DNA of 64,000 nucleotides from Burkholderiales bacterium 67-32 (lineage in GTDB: Bacteria; Pseudomonadota; Gammaproteobacteria; Burkholderiales; Burkholderiaceae_B). The notes below the pieces were generated by a model that did not search any database, was not told the DNA's origin, and saw only the letters and a program-made list of their open reading frames with translations. The position numbers and the translations under genes are program-made. Shown here piece after piece: positions 8,425 to 17,600 of the stretch. Positions within the stretch are counted from its first letter, which is position 1; every line of letters starts with the position of its first letter. The stretch lies in the NCBI GenBank assembly GCA_001898625.1, contig MKUP01000004.1, positions 1 to 64,000 of the forward strand. The letters run 5' to 3'.

Positions 8425-9596
8425 GCGAGCGTACCCAGGTCGGCATCGTCGGGGCCGGCCCCGCCGGACTGCTGCTGTCCCACCTGCTGCATCGGGAAGG
8501 CATCGAATCCATCGTGTTCGACAACCGCAGCCGCGAACACGTACAGCAGCGCCTGCGGGCCGGCGTACTGGAACAAGGCACGGTCGACCTGCTGGCCGAG
8601 GTCGGGCTGGGCGAGCGCATGCGGCGCCTGGGCATGCCGCAGACCAGCCTCGACTTCCGCTACGCCCAGGCCTCGCACCGCATCGACTTCGCGCAGGAGA
8701 TCGGCCGCACGGTCATGGTCTATCCCCAGCACGAAGTGGTCCACGACCTGATCGAGGCACGGCTGGCCGCCGGCGGCGACCTGCGCTTCGACACCCCCGT
8801 CACCGCCATCCAGGACCTGGAGGGCCCCTCCCCCACGATCCTGGCCGGCCCGGAAGGCCGGCCGGTGCGCTGCGACTTCATCGCGGGCTGTGACGGCTTC
8901 CACGGCATCTGTCGCGACGCCATTCCCGCTTCGGTGATGAAGGCCTACGACCGGGTCTACCCCTTCGGCTGGCTGGGTATCCTGGCCGAGGTTCCGCCGG
9001 CCGCGCCCGACGTGACCTGGGGCTGCCACGAGACCGGCTTCGCCATGCTGAGCTTCCGCTCCCCCACGCGCAGCCGCCTCTACCTGCAATGCGAACCGGA
9101 CGACGATCCGGACAACTGGTCCGACGACCGCATCTGGAGCGCGCTGCACGAACGTCTGGACGTTCCCGGCATGCCGCCGCTGATCGAAGGTCCCATCGTG
9201 CAAAAGGGCGTGACCGCCATGCGCAGCTTCCAGGTCGAGCCGCTGCGCCATGGCGCCCTGTTCCTGGCCGGCGACGCCGCGCACATCGTCCCGCCCACCG
9301 GCGCCAAGGGGCTGAACTCCGCCGTGGCGGACATACGCGTGCTCGGCCGCGCGCTGGTCGAATACTATCGGCAGGGTTCCGCCCGGCTCCTGGACAGCTA
9401 CTCGGAAACCTGCCTGCGGCGCATGTGGCTGGTGCACCGCTTCTCGGCGGGCCTGTGCACCATGGTGCACAGTTTCCCGGGGCAGAGCGACTTCGCCCGG
9501 CGCCTGCAACGGGCCGACCTGGACTACATGACGGGATCCGAGCCGGGCCGGCGGGCCTTCTCGGAGAACTTCACCGGGTTGCCGATCGAGGCCTAG
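8421..9596 (+). CDS. pobA: 4-hydroxybenzoate 3-monooxygenase (FAD)
   Basis: 391 residues, the usual PobA length. [17 protein letters not shown] (7-23) is the FAD Rossmann motif; [10 protein letters not shown] is the central hydroxylase motif; [16 protein letters not shown] near residue 285 binds the FAD ribityl and is typical of PobA. It hydroxylates 4-hydroxybenzoate to protocatechuate with NADPH and oxygen in the cytoplasm. It is the last gene of the ligA-ligB operon. Its TAG stop overlaps the stop of the convergent GlxA-type gene in a shared CTAG. Confidence 0.92.
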   Translation: MSERTQVGIVGAGPAGLLLSHLLHREGIESIVFDNRSREHVQQRLRAGVLEQGTVDLLAEVGLGERMRRLGMPQTSLDFRYAQASHRIDFAQEIGRTVMVYPQHEVVHDLIEARLAAGGDLRFDTPVTAIQDLEGPSPTILAGPEGRPVRCDFIAGCDGFHGICRDAIPASVMKAYDRVYPFGWLGILAEVPPAAPDVTWGCHETGFAMLSFRSPTRSRLYLQCEPDDDPDNWSDDRIWSALHERLDVPGMPPLIEGPIVQKGVTAMRSFQVEPLRHGALFLAGDAAHIVPPTGAKGLNSAVADIRVLGRALVEYYRQGSARLLDSYSETCLRRMWLVHRFSAGLCTMVHSFPGQSDFARRLQRADLDYMTGSEPGRRAFSENFTGLPIEA

Positions 9597-10597
9597 GGTC
9601 TGTCACTCCCGCCCGCGCTGGCGAAACGCTCGCGATAGGCGCGGGGCGTGACGCCCAGGTGGCGCTGGAACACCTTGCGCAACTGGGCGTCCGACCCGAA
9701 GCCGGCCCGCGCGGCCACGGTCTTGAGCGGCAGGGCCGCGTCCTCGAGCAGCCGGCGCACCAGGTCCACTCGCGCCGTCTCGACGAAGGCCTGCGGCGTG
9801 GCGCCTGTCTCGCGCACGAATACGCGCGTGAAGTTGCGCAGGCTCATGGCCGCATGAGCGGCCAGGTCGGAAACGGCCAGCGGCTGGTGCAGGTTGGACA
9901 GGATCCAGTCCTGGGTCTTGCGTATGCCCGGATGGCTGGTGGTCTGGCTGTCCAGGTGCATGCTGAACTGCGACTGCCCGCCCGGACGCTTCAGGTAGAC
10001 CACCATGTCCCGCGCGACCTCCAGGGCCAGATCGCGGCCGCAATCCTCTTCCACCATGGCCAGCGCCAGGTCGATGCCGGCCGTGACGCCGGCCGAGGTC
10101 CAGAGGTTGCCCTGCCGGATGTAGATGGCATCGGCCTGCACGTCGATGCGCGGATAGCGCTGCTGGAGCATACGCGACACGCTCCAGTGCGTCGTGGCGC
10201 GCCGGCCGTCCAGGAGCCCTGCTTCAGCAAGAAAGAAACTGCCCGAGCACAGGGCGGCCAGCCGCGCGATGCGGGGCGCGACCGCCGCTGCCCAGTCGAC
10301 GATGGCCGGCGAATGCCGCATGGCTTCCTCGATGTTGCGCGCCCCCACCAGAATGGCGGCATCGGGCAGGTCGCGGCTGTCCAGGCCCTTGCTGGCGTGC
10401 AGCGACATCAGGGTATCCGACTGCACGGTCCCGGGTTGCGGCGCGGCAATCTCGACCTGGTAGGCCGGCGGCAGGCCGCGCTTGCGCAGATGGACGTTGG
10501 CGTAGTCGAACACGCACAGCGGGCCGATCGCCTCCAGCGACTTGAACCCGGGATAGACGACGATATCGATGCGACGGACGCGGAAATGGCTGCTCAT
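9593..10597 (-). CDS. GlxA-type regulator: DJ-1/PfpI domain plus AraC helix-turn-helix
   Basis: 334 residues. An N-terminal DJ-1/PfpI-like domain (about 1-190, [21 protein letters not shown] around the nucleophile-elbow Cys) is joined to an AraC-type double helix-turn-helix (about 220-325, [17 protein letters not shown] and [18 protein letters not shown]). Such regulators usually activate nearby catabolic genes. The divergent side meets a minus-strand amidohydrolase tail, so the target is unclear; the pob/lig operon is the nearest candidate although convergent. Confidence 0.85.
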   Translation of the reverse strand: MSSHFRVRRIDIVVYPGFKSLEAIGPLCVFDYANVHLRKRGLPPAYQVEIAAPQPGTVQSDTLMSLHASKGLDSRDLPDAAILVGARNIEEAMRHSPAIVDWAAAVAPRIARLAALCSGSFFLAEAGLLDGRRATTHWSVSRMLQQRYPRIDVQADAIYIRQGNLWTSAGVTAGIDLALAMVEEDCGRDLALEVARDMVVYLKRPGGQSQFSMHLDSQTTSHPGIRKTQDWILSNLHQPLAVSDLAAHAAMSLRNFTRVFVRETGATPQAFVETARVDLVRRLLEDAALPLKTVAARAGFGSDAQLRKVFQRHLGVTPRAYRERFASAGGSDRP

Positions 10598-10655
10598 GCG
10601 TGGATTTTAGTGCGCGCCCGCGAACCGGGCGGGCACCGCAGCCACCGCTCCCGCT

Positions 10656-12356
10656 TCAGAACGACTCGGCCCGGTACACCTGCCTGCCGCCCACGTAGGT
10701 CGCCAGCGCCTTCAGCCGCTGCACCTCGGCCGCCGGGATGCTGAGATAGTCGGCCGACAGCACGACGAAATCCGCCAGCTTGCCGGGCTCGATCGATCCC
10801 TTGATGTCCTGCTCGTCGGTCAGGCGCGCGTTGTTGATCGTCATCAGCCTGAGCACGGCGTCGCGCGAAGGCACGGCCTGGTCGGCGCCGTAAACCCCGT
10901 CGGAAATCGTGTCCCGCGTCAGGAAGTGGTACATGGCCCAGAACGGATTGACCGGAATCACTGGCGAATCGGTGCCGCCGGCCAGCATGAAGCCCTGTTC
11001 CATGTAGGTCTTGAGCGGCGTGACCTGCGAGGCGCGGTCCATGCCCCAGTAGCGCTTGAGCACCGGCGCGGCCAGGTAGAGATGGTCCTGCACCGACATC
11101 CGCAGGTTCATCGCCCGGATGCGCGGATACTGGTCGGGGCGCGTGATGAAGGCGTGCTCGATGGTCCAGCCCTGCGCACGGATGTCGCGCTGGGCATGGG
11201 CCCGCTCGTAGCCTTGCAGCACCTCGTCCACGGCGGCATCGCCCACCGCGTGCACCGCCACGCGCCAGCCGGCCTGGTTGATGCCCGCCACGTACTCGTT
11301 GAACGTCGCCTGCGGAATGGTCTGCAAGCCGTAGTAGGTGCCGCCCTTGCCCATCTCCCCTTCGTAGGGCCGGGTCATGTAGCCGCCCTCGAAGCCGCCG
11401 TCCACGCTGATCTTGATGCCCCAGACCTTGACCCACTCGTCGCCCTCGCCCTGCCGGATGCCGCCTCCGACGATGCTGGACCGGAAGTCGGCCAGGTCCT
11501 TGGGACGGAACAGGATGCTGTAGCGGACCGTGGCCTTGCCGCTGTCGCGCAGTTGCTGGAACCGGCGGTACGCCGCCACGTTCGTGCCCGGTATGCGGAT
11601 GCTGGTCAGGCCGTATTCATTCAGCTTTTTCTGCTGCGCCTCGAGCACCGCCAGCGTCATCGGCGGCGGAGGCGGCAGCGGCGCGAGGCGCTTGGCCGTG
11701 TCGGTCAGCTCGCCGGTCAGGCGTCCGGCGGCGTTGCGCGGAATCGCGCCGCCCGGCGGCACCGGCGTCGCCGGCGTGATGCCGTACTTGGCCAGCGCCG
11801 TGTTGTTGAGGAAATAGCTGTGGCCGCCGCGCACCAGGATCACCGGCACGCCGGGCGCGGCCGCCTCCAGTTCGTCCGCGGTAGGCAGCCGTTGTTCCTT
11901 CAGTTGGGCCTCGTGCCAGTCGCTGTTGGACACCAGCACCTGTCCCGGCTTGGCGCCCTTGGCCGCCTCGGCCACCTTGGCGGCCAGATCGGCGATCGAG
12001 CGCGTGGCCGACAGATCGATGCCGGGGCCACCGCCCACGGCGTGCAGGTGCGAATCCGCCAGGCCGGGAACGACCGTACGGCCGCGCAGATCGACTACCT
12101 GCGTGGCGGGTCCCGCATAGGCCATGATGCGTTCGGTCGTCCCCACCGCGACGAACCGCCCTTCGCGCACCGCGAAGGCCTGGACCACGGAAGAACCGGC
12201 ATCGACCGTGGCGACCTTGCCGTTGACGTAAACCGCGTCCGCGGTCTCCGACGGCGCCGCGCCGTCCGGCCCGCGCGCCGCACAGGCGGCCAGCAGCCCC
12301 ACCGCCGCCGCCACGACCACGCCCCGCCCCCAAGTCCCGCCAAGCATCGTATCCAT
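10656..12356 (-). CDS. YtcJ-like metal-dependent amidohydrolase, lipoprotein
   Basis: 566 residues. The N-terminus has a hydrophobic segment ending in the lipobox LLAAC, so the enzyme is probably anchored in the periplasm. VVPGLADSHLHAVGGG gives the HxH metal pair; HAVGDAAVDEVL and EHAFITRPDQYPRI carry later histidines, and AGGTDSPVIPVNPFWAM the final Asp, as in YtcJ/exoenzyme-regulatory amidohydrolases. A purine-rich GAGGGGGG upstream supports the ATG at 12356. Substrate unknown. It stands alone. Confidence 0.8.
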   Translation of the reverse strand: MDTMLGGTWGRGVVVAAAVGLLAACAARGPDGAAPSETADAVYVNGKVATVDAGSSVVQAFAVREGRFVAVGTTERIMAYAGPATQVVDLRGRTVVPGLADSHLHAVGGGPGIDLSATRSIADLAAKVAEAAKGAKPGQVLVSNSDWHEAQLKEQRLPTADELEAAAPGVPVILVRGGHSYFLNNTALAKYGITPATPVPPGGAIPRNAAGRLTGELTDTAKRLAPLPPPPPMTLAVLEAQQKKLNEYGLTSIRIPGTNVAAYRRFQQLRDSGKATVRYSILFRPKDLADFRSSIVGGGIRQGEGDEWVKVWGIKISVDGGFEGGYMTRPYEGEMGKGGTYYGLQTIPQATFNEYVAGINQAGWRVAVHAVGDAAVDEVLQGYERAHAQRDIRAQGWTIEHAFITRPDQYPRIRAMNLRMSVQDHLYLAAPVLKRYWGMDRASQVTPLKTYMEQGFMLAGGTDSPVIPVNPFWAMYHFLTRDTISDGVYGADQAVPSRDAVLRLMTINNARLTDEQDIKGSIEPGKLADFVVLSADYLSIPAAEVQRLKALATYVGGRQVYRAESF

Positions 12357-12496
12357 GGCCCGCCCCCCTCGTCGTCGGAAGGCGCCAGTGTGATCCCGAT
12401 AATCTTTAAATGTCAAATACTTATCCGCCATGGCGGCGCATGCCGCGGCGCGCGCGCTTCGTGCACAATGCGGCGAGACCCACGCCTTCCCATTCC

Positions 12497-12709
12497 ATGA
12501 ATCCCGAAGATCTGCAACGCCTGGTCACGGTCGCCATGCCTTACGGCAAATACAAGGACAGGCTGATCGCCGACCTGCCCGGCCCCTACCTGGCCTGGTT
12601 CGCCCGCAAGGGCTTCCCGCCCGGCGAACTGGGGCGCCTGCTGGCGCTGATGCACGAGATCGACCACAACGGCCTGTCGCACCTGCTGGCGCCGTTGCGC
12701 CAGCGCTAG
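12497..12709 (+). CDS. DUF3820 family small protein
   Basis: 70 residues with the family core MPYGKYKDRLIADLPGPYL followed by WFARKGFPPGELGRLLALM. DUF3820 proteins are small conserved proteins of proteobacteria with no settled function, sometimes labelled quorum-sensing-regulated virulence factors. The start is the ATG at 12497; no clear ribosome site precedes it. Monocistronic, and convergent with the GntR gene. Confidence 0.75.
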   Translation: MNPEDLQRLVTVAMPYGKYKDRLIADLPGPYLAWFARKGFPPGELGRLLALMHEIDHNGLSHLLAPLRQR

Positions 12710-12716
12710 CGCGCGT

Positions 12717-13421
12717 TCACGGCGACGCGCGTCGCTTCTGGAACAGCTCAAGCGCATGCAGCCCGACGGCGCGGGCGCGCTGGTTCTGAAGCACGATGGC
12801 CGCCTGCGCGGCTTCCGGGTCGCGTTCGCGTATCGCGTCCAGAAGACGGTGGAACTCATCCACGCTTTCCGCCGGCCGGTTCGGATGGTTCATCGATGAC
12901 GCCCACAGGAACCCCAGGCGCGCGTTGATCTTGCGGATGAAGGCGGCAAGCGGCTCGTTGCGCGCCCCCGCGATGAAGGCCTCGAACAACTGATGCTTGG
13001 TCGCGCGTATGCGCGGCACGTCGCGCGAGACCAGCGCCTGTTCGAATTCGTCGATGCGCAGGGCGAAGGCGTCCATCTGTTCGGGCGTGCCACGCATCGC
13101 GAAACACGCGGCCGCCAGTTTCTGCAGGGCCACCCGCACTTCATGCAGCTCATGAAACTGGGCTTCATCGATCGCCCGCACGGCGGGCCCGCGATGTGGC
13201 GCCACTTCCAGCAAGCCTTCGCCATCGAGTTGCCGGATGGCCTCGCGCATCGAGGGGCGGCTGGCGGCAAAGCGTTCGCAAAGCTCTCGTTCGGTGAGCT
13301 TGTCACCCGGAAGGTAGACCCCCTCGGTGATCGCATCGCGCAAACGGTCGGCCAGTTGCTGCCGGGCCGGATCGCCGGCCGGCATGGCGGTCTCGCTCAA
13401 GGCAACGATTTTTCGGTCCAT
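12717..13421 (-). CDS. GntR-family (FCD domain) transcriptional regulator
   Basis: 234 residues. A GntR winged helix (about 20-85: LRDAITEGVYLPGDKLTERE, ASRPSMREAIRQLDGEGLLEV) precedes an all-helical FCD ligand domain with metal-binding type residues (DEFHRLLDAI near the C-terminus). FCD regulators commonly bind carboxylic acids and repress divergent operons. The divergent gene is a Bug receptor, and a canonical TnGTnnnACnA site lies at 13572-13582. Confidence 0.88.
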   Translation of the reverse strand: MDRKIVALSETAMPAGDPARQQLADRLRDAITEGVYLPGDKLTERELCERFAASRPSMREAIRQLDGEGLLEVAPHRGPAVRAIDEAQFHELHEVRVALQKLAAACFAMRGTPEQMDAFALRIDEFEQALVSRDVPRIRATKHQLFEAFIAGARNEPLAAFIRKINARLGFLWASSMNHPNRPAESVDEFHRLLDAIRERDPEAAQAAIVLQNQRARAVGLHALELFQKRRASP

Positions 13422-13521
13422 GGGTCATGGTCGCGGCAACGGGAATTGCATTGTAACGACGCGGCCGGGCGGTCTTCCCATCCGGGCATTTTCATTACCC
13501 CTTCAAAATTGTCTTACATTA

Positions 13522-13583
13522 TTGAAAATTCACACTGTTTTATGGCATATTTTCGCCTACAAAAATAATATTTGTCATACAAA
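13522..13583 (+). promoter_or_regulatory. Promoter with FadR-type GntR operator
   Basis: The palindrome TTTGT-CAT-ACAAA (13571-13583) fits the FCD-type consensus TnGTnnnACnA. Upstream lie a possible -35 TTGAAA (13522-13527) and -10 CATATT (13546-13551), 18 bases apart, in an AT-rich island. The operator would block transcription just after the start point of the Bug operon. Confidence 0.5.
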
Positions 13584-13621
13584 AAGGCAAACAGGCCTTG
13601 CAACCCTAAAGGAGACACACC

Positions 13622-14602
13622 ATGCCGCTGCACTCTCGGCTCCTGGCTACGGCGCTTGCCCTGGCCGCCGCCCTCGCCGCCGCGCCCCAGGGCGCCAGCG
13701 CCCAGTCCTATCCGGCTCGCCCGGTGCGCATCATCGTTCCGCATGGCGCGGGCTCGTCGCCCGATACCATCACGCGCCTGGTCGCCCAGCACCTGGGCGA
13801 GCGCCTCGGGCAACCGTTCGTGGTCGAAAACCGTGCGGGCGCCGGCGGGACCATAGGCCTGGGCGCCGCCGCCCGTGCCCCCGCGGACGGCTATACGCTG
13901 ACCGTGGGCCACATCGGCACGCTCACCATCAATCCGAACGTGTACAGCAAGCTACCTTACGATCCGGTCAAGGACTTCGCGCCCATCATGCTGTCGGCTC
14001 GCACGCCTCTGCTGATCGTCGTTTCCGCGGAGTCGCCCTACAAGTCGATCGCCGACGTCATCGCCGCAGCCAAGGCCGATCCCGGCAAACTGACCTTCTC
14101 GTCGGCCGGCAACGGCACGGCCTCGCACATGTCGGGTGAATATTTCAAGACGCTGGCGGGCATCTCCATCACCCACGTGCCGTTCAAGACCGCGCCCGAA
14201 GCCCTGACCGGCGTCGCCAGCGGTGCCGTCACCCTGACTTTCGGCGGACAACCGCCGGCCTGGCCCCTGGTCAAGGCGGGCAAGCTGCGTGCGCTGGCGC
14301 TCACCAGCGGCCAACGGGTGGCTGAATTCCCCGACACGCCGGTCGTGGCCGAAACGCTGCCGGGCTACGAGATGTTCGACTGGAACGGCTTCATGGTGCC
14401 CGCGGGCACGCCCCCGGCCATCATCGGCACGCTGCACCAGGCCATCGCGGCCATTCTTGCCGAGCCGGGCGTGGTGCGCCAGTTGCGCGGACAGGGGCTC
14501 CTGCCCATGCCCAACACGCCTGAGCAGTTCGCCCGCTTCATCGATGCGGAGCGAGGCAAGTGGGCACGCGTCGCCAAGGAAGTGAAGATTCAACTCGACT
14601 GA
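13622..14602 (+). CDS. Bug-family tricarboxylate transporter receptor
   Basis: 326 residues, signal peptide about 1-27 (ending GASAQ). Bug motifs: YPARPVRIIVPHGAGSSPDT, FVVENRAGAGGTIGLGAAAR and SAGNGTASHMSGEYFKTL. AAAGGAG at 13608-13614 precedes the ATG. First gene of an operon with an RraA-type aldolase, a LeuC/LeuD pair and RidA, which suggests a branched di- or tricarboxylate ligand. No permease subunit nearby. Confidence 0.9.
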   Translation: MPLHSRLLATALALAAALAAAPQGASAQSYPARPVRIIVPHGAGSSPDTITRLVAQHLGERLGQPFVVENRAGAGGTIGLGAAARAPADGYTLTVGHIGTLTINPNVYSKLPYDPVKDFAPIMLSARTPLLIVVSAESPYKSIADVIAAAKADPGKLTFSSAGNGTASHMSGEYFKTLAGISITHVPFKTAPEALTGVASGAVTLTFGGQPPAWPLVKAGKLRALALTSGQRVAEFPDTPVVAETLPGYEMFDWNGFMVPAGTPPAIIGTLHQAIAAILAEPGVVRQLRGQGLLPMPNTPEQFARFIDAERGKWARVAKEVKIQLD

Positions 14603-14610
14603 GGAACGTC

Positions 14611-15231
14611 ATGGGAATGGGTGTTGAACAACTCGTGGGTTTGCTGGCCGGCGCCTCCGCGGCCGCGGCCTATGAAGCCCTGGGCCGCCGCGGCGACCTG
14701 GATCCGGCCATTGCCGCACAAGTGACGGGGGCGGTCTGCGTCGGTCCGGCATACACCGTGAGCGCGCCGCCCCACCGCAGCGGATCGGCGAACCGGGCGC
14801 TGGACCTGGCACCTCCCGGTTCCGTGCTGGTCATCGACACCGGCGCGGATCCGGACACCTGCGCACTGGGCGGCACCGGTTCGCTGGCCGCGCAGATGCG
14901 CGGACTGGCCGGCTGCGTCACCAACGGCCGCGTGCGCGACCTGGCCGAGATCCGCGCGCTGCGGTTCCCGGTATTCGCGCGCGGCGGCACGGTGCGCAGC
15001 AGCCGCAAGGACGGCGCGGCCGAGTTCCAGGTACCCGTGGCGGTGGGCGGCCAGATCGTGCATCCCGGCGATCTCGTCTGCGCCGACGATGATGGCGTGG
15101 TCGTCATCGGCCGGCAGTATTTCGACACTTTCGCCGAGCGGCTGGCGGCCCGCCTGGCCTTCGAGCGCGACGCCGATGCCCAGGTGCGTGCCGGCGCTTC
15201 CTACGCGCAGGCCGTCAGCGGCCGCCCTTGA
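14611..15231 (+). CDS. RraA-family aldolase (HMG/CHA aldolase-like)
   Basis: 206 residues. The RraA fold is visible, and the aldolase signature G-x20-R-D-x2-E is met by R109, D110 and E113 (VTNGRVRDLAEIR), which bind Mg2+ and substrate in 4-hydroxy-4-methyl-2-oxoglutarate / 4-carboxy-4-hydroxy-2-oxoadipate aldolases. True RraA RNase E inhibitors lack this full catalytic pattern and would not sit in a catabolic operon. It would split a tertiary hydroxy-acid to pyruvate plus a second acid. Start chosen at 14611, just after GAGG. Confidence 0.8.
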   Translation: MGMGVEQLVGLLAGASAAAAYEALGRRGDLDPAIAAQVTGAVCVGPAYTVSAPPHRSGSANRALDLAPPGSVLVIDTGADPDTCALGGTGSLAAQMRGLAGCVTNGRVRDLAEIRALRFPVFARGGTVRSSRKDGAAEFQVPVAVGGQIVHPGDLVCADDDGVVVIGRQYFDTFAERLAARLAFERDADAQVRAGASYAQAVSGRP

Positions 15232-15257
15232 TCGGCCCCAAGCATGGAAGCTCCCAC

Positions 15258-16529
15258 ATGGGCATGACTCTCGTTGAAAAGATGCTGGCGCGCGCCAGCG
15301 GCAAGGCTTCGGTCAAGCCGGGCGACATCGTGCTGCCCGAGCCCGAACTGGTCATCCTGCACGACGGCTACGTCGAGACCGCCTACAAGCAACTGCACGA
15401 CATCGGCTATCGCCGCGTCACGCATCCGGAGCGGGTGGTCTTCGTCACCGACCATCAGGTCGTCTACACCACGCCCGCCTCGATCCTGCGGGGCCGCGCC
15501 AACCGGCGCATCGCCGGCGAATGGCGCATCGGCCACTTCCACGATGCCGGCCAGGGCGGGCACGGCCATCTCTTTCCCATGGAAAGCGGCCTGGTCAGGC
15601 CCGGCATGTTCCTCTTCGCCTACGACATGCACTGCACCAACTTCGGCGCCATCGGCGCCTTCGCGATGCGCGCCGGGCCCAACGTCGTGTCGGTGCTGGC
15701 CACGGGCACGACCTGGACCGTCGTGCCGCACACGCTGCGCGTCACGCTGGAGGGCGAGCCGCCGCCCGGCGTGCATCCCCGCGACGTCGGCTTCTGGCTG
15801 GCCCATCGGTTGACCTCGGGTGAACTGGGCGTCGAATTCGACTATCGCGTGGTCGAGTTCGGCGGCTCGTACTGCGACCGCCTGCCGCTGTCGGGTCGCG
15901 TCGCGCTGTGCAATACCCTGACCGAGATCGGCGTGCTCAACATCGTGTTTCCGCCCATGTTGCCGCTGGGCTCGGCCCGCGACCCTACCTGGCTGGAAAG
16001 CGACGACGATGCCCGGTTCGAACATACGCTCGTGCTGGACGTCTCGCACCTGGCGCCACAAGTGGCCCTGCCGGGCGCCCCGGATCAGGCTGTCCCCGTC
16101 GATGACACGGTGGGCGTCGCGATCGACCAGGCCTACCTGGGATCCTGCGGATCCGGCATGTATGAAGATTTCCAGGCCGCCGCCGACGTGCTTGCCGGAC
16201 ACCACGTGGCAAGCGGAGTGCGCTTCATCGTCGTACCGGGCACGGTCGAGACGGCCGGGCGCATGGCGCGCGACGGCCTCACCCAACGCTTCCTGGACGC
16301 CGGCGCCATCCTGCTTCCACCCGGCTGCGGTCCCTGCGCCGGCGGCGCAGGCGGGCCGCTGGCCTCCGGCGAAGTGTCGATCTCGACCGCCGCCACCAAT
16401 GGCCAGGGCCGCATGGGCGCGAAGGATGCCCACTGCTATCTGGGCAGCCCGCTCACCGTGGCCGCGTCGGCCGTCGCCGGCAGGATCGCCGATCCGCGCC
16501 CCGGCGCATTGAGGAGTCCCCGTCGATGA
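15258..16529 (+). CDS. LeuC-like large subunit of an aconitase-family hydratase/isomerase
   Basis: 423 residues, similar to LeuC/DmdA large subunits. Cysteines for the [4Fe-4S] cluster appear in LGSCGSGMYEDFQAAADVL and LPPGCGPCAGGAGG; VFVTDHQVVYTTP and MESGLVRPGMF match the N-terminal domains. It pairs with the small subunit at 16526 by an ATGA overlap. The family hydrates or isomerises 2-hydroxy acids (isopropylmalate, citraconate, dimethylmaleate). Next to an RraA-type aldolase it may prepare the aldolase substrate. Alternative ATG at 15264. Confidence 0.82.
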   Translation: MGMTLVEKMLARASGKASVKPGDIVLPEPELVILHDGYVETAYKQLHDIGYRRVTHPERVVFVTDHQVVYTTPASILRGRANRRIAGEWRIGHFHDAGQGGHGHLFPMESGLVRPGMFLFAYDMHCTNFGAIGAFAMRAGPNVVSVLATGTTWTVVPHTLRVTLEGEPPPGVHPRDVGFWLAHRLTSGELGVEFDYRVVEFGGSYCDRLPLSGRVALCNTLTEIGVLNIVFPPMLPLGSARDPTWLESDDDARFEHTLVLDVSHLAPQVALPGAPDQAVPVDDTVGVAIDQAYLGSCGSGMYEDFQAAADVLAGHHVASGVRFIVVPGTVETAGRMARDGLTQRFLDAGAILLPPGCGPCAGGAGGPLASGEVSISTAATNGQGRMGAKDAHCYLGSPLTVAASAVAGRIADPRPGALRSPRR

Positions 16530-17065
16530 ACTGGATACAACGCGGTACCGCCCACGTGCTGGGCCATGACGTTCCCCACGACGGCGCGGTCATGGCGTTC
16601 GACATCGTGCTTTCCCGCAACACGAATCCCGACGAACTGATCCCGCACCTCTTCGCCGAACTCGATCCAGGCCTGGTCGGCCGCATCCGCTCCGGCGACC
16701 TGATCGTCGCCGGCGGCAACTTCCTGGCCGGCAAGGCGCACAACGCCGGCATCATCGCCATGAAGGCGCTGGGCCTGGGCATCCTGTGCGAATCCATGTC
16801 GGTGCGCGCCTTCCAGGGCGTGGTCGCGCTGGCCGTCCCCACGCTCGCCTCTTGCCACGGCATCGCGGACGCGCTGTGCGACGGCGACGAGATCGAAGTG
16901 GACTACGCCAACGGCACCGTCACCCGATGCGCCACCGGCGAGATCCACCATTACCCTCCCCTGGCGCCCGAGATACGCGCCATGATCGGAAACGGCGGCA
17001 TGCGCGGCGCGCTCCTGGCCCATCTGCGCGCGCATCCCGAACTCGGCCAACCCTACGCGGAGTAG
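16526..17065 (+). CDS. LeuD-like small subunit of an aconitase-family hydratase/isomerase
   Basis: 179 residues. NTNPDELIPHLFAELDP and GDLIVAGGNFLAGKAHNAGI match the LeuD swivel domain, the latter replacing the YGxGSSR-type loop of aconitases with a NFLAGKAHN form. The protein completes the active site of the LeuC-like partner. Its start overlaps the partner's stop by ATGA, so 1:1 production is expected. Confidence 0.82.
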   Translation: MNWIQRGTAHVLGHDVPHDGAVMAFDIVLSRNTNPDELIPHLFAELDPGLVGRIRSGDLIVAGGNFLAGKAHNAGIIAMKALGLGILCESMSVRAFQGVVALAVPTLASCHGIADALCDGDEIEVDYANGTVTRCATGEIHHYPPLAPEIRAMIGNGGMRGALLAHLRAHPELGQPYAE

Positions 17066-17097
17066 ACTACGGGCCTTTTCCTTCGAGGCCCTCCACC

Positions 17098-17490
17098 ATG
17101 CCCTTGCAAGCCCACTACGCCAAGACGCTGCCCAAGCCCCGCTTCCGCTACACCCCTTGCATCCAGGCCGGCCCCTACTACCAACTGGCCGGCATGATCG
17201 CGCTCGATGCCCAGAGCGGCCAGTTGGAAAGCGGCGGCGTCGCTGCGGAAACGGACAAGATCATGCGCAACATGCTCGGTGCCCTGCCCGAGTATGGCCT
17301 GACCCTGGACCAGCTCGTCATCGCCCGTATCTTCACCACCCGCTTCGACCAGTTCGCCGAGATCAACCGCGTCTGGGAAGGCTACTTCCCCGAAGGCGCG
17401 ACCCCGCCCGCGCGCACCGCCATGGGCGTCGTGGCCCTGCCGCTGAACGCCACGGTGGAAATCGAGTTCTGCTTCTACCGCGAGGCCTGA
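17098..17490 (+). CDS. RidA/YjgF family protein
   Basis: 130 residues with the RidA core: YYQLAGMIALDAQSG, DQLVIARIFTTRFDQF and PPARTAMGVVALPLNATVEIEF near the C-terminus; the substrate-binding Arg (PARTAMGV) is kept. RidA proteins hydrolyse reactive enamine/imine intermediates; relatives in catabolic operons act on pathway intermediates. It follows leuD-like by 32 bases and closes the operon. Confidence 0.85.
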   Translation: MPLQAHYAKTLPKPRFRYTPCIQAGPYYQLAGMIALDAQSGQLESGGVAAETDKIMRNMLGALPEYGLTLDQLVIARIFTTRFDQFAEINRVWEGYFPEGATPPARTAMGVVALPLNATVEIEFCFYREA

Positions 17491-17561
17491 TCCGCGGTTC
17501 GCCCTGGGCGCGTACCACGCGCCCCTCCCCGCTTCGCTTGCCTGCCCATCGGCCTTCGCTT

Positions 17562-17589
17562 ATCGTTATGCTCCACCATATATAACGAA
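17562..17589. promoter_or_regulatory. ModE-like molybdate-responsive operator
   Basis: Left arm ATCGTTATGCT (17562-17572), spacer CCACCA, right arm TATATAACGAA (17579-17589). The right arm matches the ModE half-site (TATATAACGAT) at 10 of 11 positions and the left arm matches its complement at the outer 8. It ends 11 bases before the start codon of an oxidoreductase-fold lipoprotein. ModE binding is inferred; no modE gene is in the window. Confidence 0.55.
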
Positions 17590-17600
17590 AAGGAAGAACG

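Noticed and set aside
14611-15231. RraA as an RNase E inhibitor
   Set aside because: The complete aldolase pattern and the catabolic operon make an aldolase more likely.
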